A stretch of 64,000 bases of DNA from an uncultured Clostridia bacterium (GTDB taxonomy: Bacteria > Bacillota > Clostridia > Christensenellales > Aristaeellaceae), in contig CAMJPQ010000007.1 of assembly GCA_946407745.1 (NCBI GenBank), positions 1-64,000 of the forward strand, written 5' to 3'. Positions 60,396 through 64,000 of the stretch are shown here, in pieces. The translations under genes were made by a program, and so were the position numbers. The notes under the pieces are model-generated. The model was given only the letters and a program-made list of their open reading frames with translations. It made no database searches and was not told the DNA's origin. The stretch's first letter is position 1. Each line of letters starts with the position of its first letter.

Positions 60396-61055
60396 TTATA
60401 CTCCTTTCAGGCCAAGCTGCCGCATGGCGCACAGCGCCGCCGCCTGCTCGGCCTGCTTCTTGGTTCTGCCGGTGCCCCTGCCCAGCTCCCTGCCGTGGTG
60501 GTACACCGCGGCCTCGAACACGCGGTTGTGATCCGGGCCGGACTGGTTCACAATCTCGTAGGTGGGCGGCTCGTCCCCGCTGCTCTGCAGGGCCTCCTGC
60601 AGGGCGCCCTTTGAGTCCTGCAGGGGGCGGCGGATGTCCTCCGGCTTCGGCCAGTGCCGGCGCACCAGCTCCCTGGCGGCCTCCATGCCGCCGTCCAGGT
60701 AAACCGCCGCGAGGATGGCCTCCATCGCGTCGGCCAGCACAGAGGGCTTTTCGCGGCCGCCGGTCAGCTCCTCGCCGTGGTCCATCAGCAGGGCCTGGCC
60801 GACATCCAGCCCGGCTGCTACCTGGGCCAGAGCGGCCTCGCACACCAGCAGGGCGCGCAGGTGGGTCAGGCTGCCCTCCTGGTCCCTGGGATGCGAGGCG
60901 TACAGCAGGTCGCTCATCAGGTACTGCAGCACCGCGTCGCCGAGAAACTCCAGCCGCTGGTTGTCCTCACCGCCAACGGAGGGATGTGTCAGCGCCTGCC
61001 GTAAAAGGCGCGCATCGCGGAACCGGTAGCCCATGCGTTGCATCAGCGTGTCCAT
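60396..61055 (-). CDS. rnc: ribonuclease III
   Basis: A 219-aa RNase III with the catalytic signature NQRLEFLGDAVLQYLMSDLL near residue 33 and the second acidic site (LADAMEAILAAVYLDGG). A C-terminal dsRNA-binding domain follows (PTYEIVNQSGPDHNRVFEAA, ending KKQAEQAAALCAMRQLG). It processes rRNA and structured mRNAs. The plsX-acpP-rnc order is conserved in Firmicutes. GGAGG lies 12 bases before the ATG, a long spacing. Confidence 0.94.
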   Translation of the reverse strand: MDTLMQRMGYRFRDARLLRQALTHPSVGGEDNQRLEFLGDAVLQYLMSDLLYASHPRDQEGSLTHLRALLVCEAALAQVAAGLDVGQALLMDHGEELTGGREKPSVLADAMEAILAAVYLDGGMEAARELVRRHWPKPEDIRRPLQDSKGALQEALQSSGDEPPTYEIVNQSGPDHNRVFEAAVYHHGRELGRGTGRTKKQAEQAAALCAMRQLGLKGV

Positions 61056-61074
61056 GACAGATTTCAGCCTCCAT

Positions 61075-61108
61075 GCGAAAACAGCGCAGCTGCCGCAACA
61101 GCTGCGCT
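61075..61108 (-). terminator. hairpin between acpP and rnc
   Basis: On the minus strand AGCGCAGCTG (61108-61099) pairs with CAGCTGCGCT (61092-61083) around TTGCGG, followed by GTTTTCG. This is a 10-bp intrinsic terminator or attenuator that would favour acpP over rnc in transcript level. Confidence 0.7.
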
Positions 61109-61130
61109 GAATGCTCCGTCCTTCGGGGGA

Positions 61131-61358
61131 TTACTTGTGGGAATCGATGTAGTCCACCACATCGCCTACGGTCTTCATTTTCATGATCTGGTCGTCTTCC
61201 ACCATGATGCCGAACTGGTCTTCCAGGTCCATGATCATCACCATCACGTTGGCGCTGTCCGCGTTGAGGTCCTCCACCAGGCGGGTCTCACGGGTGATGG
61301 TGCTCTCGTCGGCCTTCAGCTGCTTGGCAATCAGAGACTTCACGGTATCAAAAAGCAT
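61131..61358 (-). CDS. acpP: acyl carrier protein
   Basis: A 75-aa ACP. The phosphopantetheine site is DLNADSANVMVMIMDLEDQF with Ser35; the motif is DSA, not the common DSL. AAGGAGG precedes the ATG. It carries acyl chains for fatty-acid and phospholipid synthesis; plsX directly upstream uses acyl-ACP as substrate. Confidence 0.95.
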   Translation of the reverse strand: MLFDTVKSLIAKQLKADESTITRETRLVEDLNADSANVMVMIMDLEDQFGIMVEDDQIMKMKTVGDVVDYIDSHK

Positions 61359-61399
61359 TTTTCTTTTCCTCCTTGGCTGTTTATCCTCAGGGGAGGCGG

Positions 61400-62404
61400 T
61401 CAGTCGGCCGCCTCGGCCCTTGCAAGCATTTCCTCGATTTTCCGGGGCACCTGGCCCTCAATCATTTTAACACACTGGGCAATGGCGCTGGCCACTGCGT
61501 GGCCGTTGGAGGAGCCGTGGCCCTTCACCACAGCGCCCTGCACACCCAGCAGCGGCGCGCCGCCGATCTCGGTGTAGTCCATGGCGTGCTTCACCCTGCG
61601 GAAGCCCGGCTTGGCCAGCGCGGCGCCGATTTTGGAGCGGGTGTCCGCCAGCAGCTCCTTTTTGATGATGCCCATCAGGGTACCAGCCACGCCTTCCATG
61701 AACTTGAGCACCAGGTTGCCGCAGAAGCCGTCGCACACCAGCACATCCGCTGTGTCTGAAAGCAGGTCCCGCGCCTCCACATTGCCCACGAACCGGTAGG
61801 GCGCCTTTTCCATCAGAGGATAGGTGGCCTTGACCAGGGCGTTGCCCTTTTCCTCCTCCGCGCCGATGTTGATCAGGCCCACACGGGGCTGATCAAGGCC
61901 CATTACGCCGCGCAGGTAGGCGTCGCCCATCATGCCGAACTGTACCAGGTATTCCGGCTTGCAGTCCACGTTGGCGCCGCAGTCGATCAGCAGGGCGCCG
62001 CGCTTGCCGTTGGGCAGGATGGGCGCCAGCGCGGGGCGCTCGATGCCGGGAACGCGGCCGAGGCGGAACATGCCGCCGGCGAGCGTCGCGCCCGTGGAGC
62101 CGCAGGACACAAAGCCGTCGGCCTCGCCGGCCTTGACCTGCAGCATGCCGATGACATGCGCGGAGTTCTTCTTGGTGCGTATGCCCATCACGGGGCTTTC
62201 ATTGTTGGTGATGACCTCGGGCGCATCCACAAGGGTGATGCGCTGCCGCACATCGTCGCAACCGGTCAGCAGGGGTTCCACCTGCTTCAGGTCGCCGGCC
62301 AGGCTGATTTCCAGCTCCGGAAAGCGGCGAAGGGCCTCGATGCTGCCCTCAACCGGCGCTTGCGGGGCGTTGTCACCGCCCATCGCGTCCACAAAAATCC
62401 GCAT
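61400..62404 (-). CDS. plsX: phosphate acyltransferase PlsX
   Basis: A 334-aa PlsX, which converts acyl-ACP to acyl-phosphate, the first step of phospholipid synthesis with PlsY. MRIFVDAMGGDNAPQAPVEG, GFVSCGSTGATLAGGMFRLG, RGALLIDCGANVDCKPEYL and VLVCDGFCGNLVLKFMEG are diagnostic. The ATG at 62404 follows GAAGG and opens exactly at the family start; upstream in-frame codons lie beyond the promoter. Confidence 0.95.
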   Translation of the reverse strand: MRIFVDAMGGDNAPQAPVEGSIEALRRFPELEISLAGDLKQVEPLLTGCDDVRQRITLVDAPEVITNNESPVMGIRTKKNSAHVIGMLQVKAGEADGFVSCGSTGATLAGGMFRLGRVPGIERPALAPILPNGKRGALLIDCGANVDCKPEYLVQFGMMGDAYLRGVMGLDQPRVGLINIGAEEEKGNALVKATYPLMEKAPYRFVGNVEARDLLSDTADVLVCDGFCGNLVLKFMEGVAGTLMGIIKKELLADTRSKIGAALAKPGFRRVKHAMDYTEIGGAPLLGVQGAVVKGHGSSNGHAVASAIAQCVKMIEGQVPRKIEEMLARAEAAD

Positions 62405-62428
62405 GAAAAAACCTTCTTTCCAGCGGGC

Positions 62429-62457
62429 ATTGTAACAGAAAGGCGGGAGTGTGTCAA
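62429..62457 (-). promoter_or_regulatory. promoter of plsX-acpP-rnc
   Basis: On the minus strand TTGACA (62457-62452), a 17-bp spacer and TACAAT (62434-62429), 25 bases before the plsX start. Confidence 0.8.
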
Positions 62458-62493
62458 GCGCGGCGCGGCACCGCTTCAGGCCCGCCAAACTCA

Positions 62494-62522
62494 TTGACAC
62501 CGAATTACCCCTATGATATGAT
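62494..62522 (+). promoter_or_regulatory. promoter of DMT exporter gene
   Basis: TTGACA (62494-62499), a 17-bp spacer and TATGAT (62517-62522). It is divergent from the plsX promoter, with 36 bp between the two -35 boxes. Confidence 0.8.
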
Positions 62523-62558
62523 GTGCGGCGAATGCTTGAAAGCACAGGGGGGCCGGCC

Positions 62559-63452
62559 ATGAGGAACGGAGAAGACACGCAGCTTCGGCAGAAGCTTTAC
62601 TATATCGCGTCGGTGGTCATTTTCGGCACCATCGGCTACATACTGCACTTTATGGAGCTGCCGTCGGAGATGATCGTGTTCTGGCGGTCGGCGCTGGGCG
62701 CGCTGTTCATTGTGGCGGTGAAGGCCGTGCGCAGGGAGAAGACGGACTGGCAGGCGATACGCAGAAACGGCAAGTGGCTTCTCCTTTCCGGCCTTGGGCT
62801 AGGGCTGAACTGGGTGTGCCTTTTCGAGGCGTATGTGAGCACCACGGTGGCGGTCGCCTCGCTGTTCAATTATACCGCGCCGCTGATCTTCCTGATGCTG
62901 TCCCCCATGCTGTACCGCACCAGACTGACCTGGAAGCAGCTGCTGTGCGTGGTGGTGGCCGCGGTGGGCATTGTGCTGGTCAGCGGTGTGCTGGAGGGCG
63001 GCACGGCGGGAAAGCCCGTTGGCATGGTGATGGCGGCTGTGGCCGCGCTGGGCTTTGTGCTGGTGCTTGTGTGCAACCGCCGCTTTGTGGACCTCCCCGC
63101 CCTGGACAGGGTTGTGGTGCAGCTGTCCCTGGCGGCTGTGGTGGTGCTGCCCTATGTGCTGGTGCGCAATGGGGGCATCCCGTGGACGCACGATGTGCGG
63201 ACCATCGCCCTGCTGGTGCTGGTGGGCTTTTTCCACACGGGCTTTGCCTATGTGCTGTACTTCGGCTCGGTGGCGACACTGCCGGTGCACACCGTGGCGC
63301 TGTTGGGCTATGTGGAGCCGGTGGTGTCGGTGCTTGTTTCCGCGCTGCTGCTGCATGAGCCGCTGACGCTGCGGGGCGTCATTGGCGCGGTGCTGATCAT
63401 CGGCGCAGCAGTGGTCAGCGAGATCACAGGCGAAAAGGAAACCGGGATGTGA
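62559..63452 (+). CDS. DMT-superfamily transporter (EamA family)
   Basis: A 297-aa membrane protein with about ten helices in two EamA repeats (YYIASVVIFGTIGYILHFME; FFHTGFAYVLYFGSVATLPV, then YVEPVVSVLVSALLLHEPLT, the usual repeat-2 landmark). Such carriers export amino acids, nucleotides or other metabolites. The ATG at 62559 is six bases after AGGGGGG, matching a transcript from the promoter just upstream. It is monocistronic, ended by a strong terminator. Confidence 0.9.
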   Translation: MRNGEDTQLRQKLYYIASVVIFGTIGYILHFMELPSEMIVFWRSALGALFIVAVKAVRREKTDWQAIRRNGKWLLLSGLGLGLNWVCLFEAYVSTTVAVASLFNYTAPLIFLMLSPMLYRTRLTWKQLLCVVVAAVGIVLVSGVLEGGTAGKPVGMVMAAVAALGFVLVLVCNRRFVDLPALDRVVVQLSLAAVVVLPYVLVRNGGIPWTHDVRTIALLVLVGFFHTGFAYVLYFGSVATLPVHTVALLGYVEPVVSVLVSALLLHEPLTLRGVIGAVLIIGAAVVSEITGEKETGM

Positions 63453-63466
63453 CCCGGTGCTTATAT

Positions 63467-63493
63467 GCGCCGCCGCGCTGCGGCGCTTTTTTT
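63467..63493 (+). terminator. terminator after DMT exporter
   Basis: GCGCCGC (63467-63473) pairs with GCGGCGC (63480-63486) around CGCGCT, followed by TTTTTTT. Confidence 0.9.
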
Positions 63494-63499
63494 CACGCT

Positions 63500-63528
63500 T
63501 TGACAACAGGCTGTTTTCCTGCTATAAT
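63500..63528 (+). promoter_or_regulatory. consensus promoter of CapA-family gene
   Basis: TTGACA (63500-63505), a 17-bp spacer and TATAAT (63523-63528): a perfect sigma-A consensus, about 41 bases before the start codon. Confidence 0.85.
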
Positions 63529-63569
63529 TTTATATTGCTGTATTTCTATTGCGTGGGTGGAGGTTGTTT

Positions 63570-64000
63570 ATGCGCCGATTGCTGAGTTTGCTGCTTGTTT
63601 GCGCTTTTGCGGCGCTGCCCTGTGCGGCCCTTGCGGACCGTGTGGTGACCCTCACCATGACGGGAGACATCACCCTGGGCGGCGAAGAGCGTGTGCGCAC
63701 GGCCTCCTTTTCGTTTGACACCTATTATAATCAGTACGGCGCGTCCTACTTTTTGGAAAAGGTCAGGGGGCTGTTTGAGGAAGACGACATCACGCTCATC
63801 AACCTGGAGGGCACGCTGACCGATTCCCCCGCGCAGGAGGACACCACCAAAACCTACCGCTTCCGCGGACCGACGGCCATGGTACAGGCGCTGACCAGCT
63901 CCTCGGTGGAGGTGGCCAACCTGGCCAACAACCACACCATGGACTTTGGCAACCAGGGCTATCAGAGCACAATGGACACGCTGGCGGCCTACGGCATCGG
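63570..64000 (+). CDS. CapA-family (PgsA-type) secreted protein, 3' end outside window
   Basis: The first 143 codons of a gene that runs off the right edge. ATG at 63570 follows GTGGAGG by six bases. A signal peptide (RRLLSLLLVCAFAALPCAAL) is followed by TLTMTGDITLGGEERV, DDITLINLEGTLTDS and VEVANLANNHTMDFGNQGY, the N-terminal motifs of the CapA/PgsA metallophosphatase-like fold used in poly-gamma-glutamate capsule synthesis. Many clostridial members are of unknown substrate. Partner genes (CapB/CapC) would lie to the right. Confidence 0.85.
   Translation, partial: MRRLLSLLLVCAFAALPCAALADRVVTLTMTGDITLGGEERVRTASFSFDTYYNQYGASYFLEKVRGLFEEDDITLINLEGTLTDSPAQEDTTKTYRFRGPTAMVQALTSSSVEVANLANNHTMDFGNQGYQSTMDTLAAYGI

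Overview
ORGANISM. High-GC DNA with Shine-Dalgarno sites, sigma-A-type promoters and Firmicutes synteny (rimP-nusA-rnpM-ylxQ-infB-rbfA-nrnA; plsX-acpP-rnc; AddB). Together with BspA-type leucine-rich-repeat surface proteins, GerMN and DUF6273 proteins and many glycoside hydrolases, this suggests a gut or rumen Clostridia lineage, possibly Christensenellales-like. The lineage is inference. No rRNA, tRNA or CRISPR was seen.

LAYOUT. 1-313: palindromes and a 31-bp tandem repeat. 314-3618: secreted GH5, MATE exporter and esterase operon. 3671-7047: two tandem, near-duplicate secreted LRR proteins. 7181-11136 (minus): heterodimeric ABC exporter preceded by a leader peptide and terminator. 11219-17699: MoxR/DUF58/TgpA-like membrane cluster, then AddB. 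17723-18820 (minus): AT-rich DUF6273 protein. 18962-20253: promoter, a 29-codon leader peptide with 11 Met codons, a terminator, and a methionine-binding (MetQ/NlpA) protein whose two lobes are encoded in swapped order. 20581-24400 (minus): CE1-type esterase, a methyltransferase, PhoH and an AraC regulator. 24664-31361: GH78-like, GH43 and reversed-order membrane GH3 enzymes plus a small membrane protein. 31434-38446: MBOAT acyltransferase, a 997-aa double-SGNH surface protein and a GH2 enzyme. 38488-47116: the translation/RNA operon behind a structured leader, ending in a GerMN lipoprotein. 47182-49506: orphan ZnuB-type permease and an HtrA protease. 49687-52359 (minus): a graveyard of an interrupted LRR/BMP/beta-helix gene, an Rhs-core fragment and AT-rich orphan genes. 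52519-56190 (minus): giant modular surface protein. 56341-56504: MITE-like element. 56710-62404 (minus): flavodiiron protein, orphan ABC ATPase, M16 peptidase, rnc, acpP, plsX. 62494-64000: DMT exporter and the 5' part of a CapA-family gene.

HOW IT WORKS TOGETHER. The window combines housekeeping (translation factors, lipid precursors, recombination) with a plant-polysaccharide lifestyle: GH5, GH78, GH43, GH3, GH2 and a feruloyl-esterase-like enzyme, with an AraC regulator divergent from the GH78-GH43-GH3 operon. Surface adhesin-like genes are numerous and show duplication and decay.

MOST NOTABLE. The strongest candidate for something undescribed is 18962-20253. There a Met-codon-rich leader, a terminator and an 8-bp alternative pairing look like ribosome-mediated attenuation, and they control a circularly permuted, non-lipidated MetQ homologue with no MetN/MetI neighbour. 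A second leader-peptide attenuator precedes the ABC exporter pair, resembling the BmrB-BmrCD arrangement of Bacillus.
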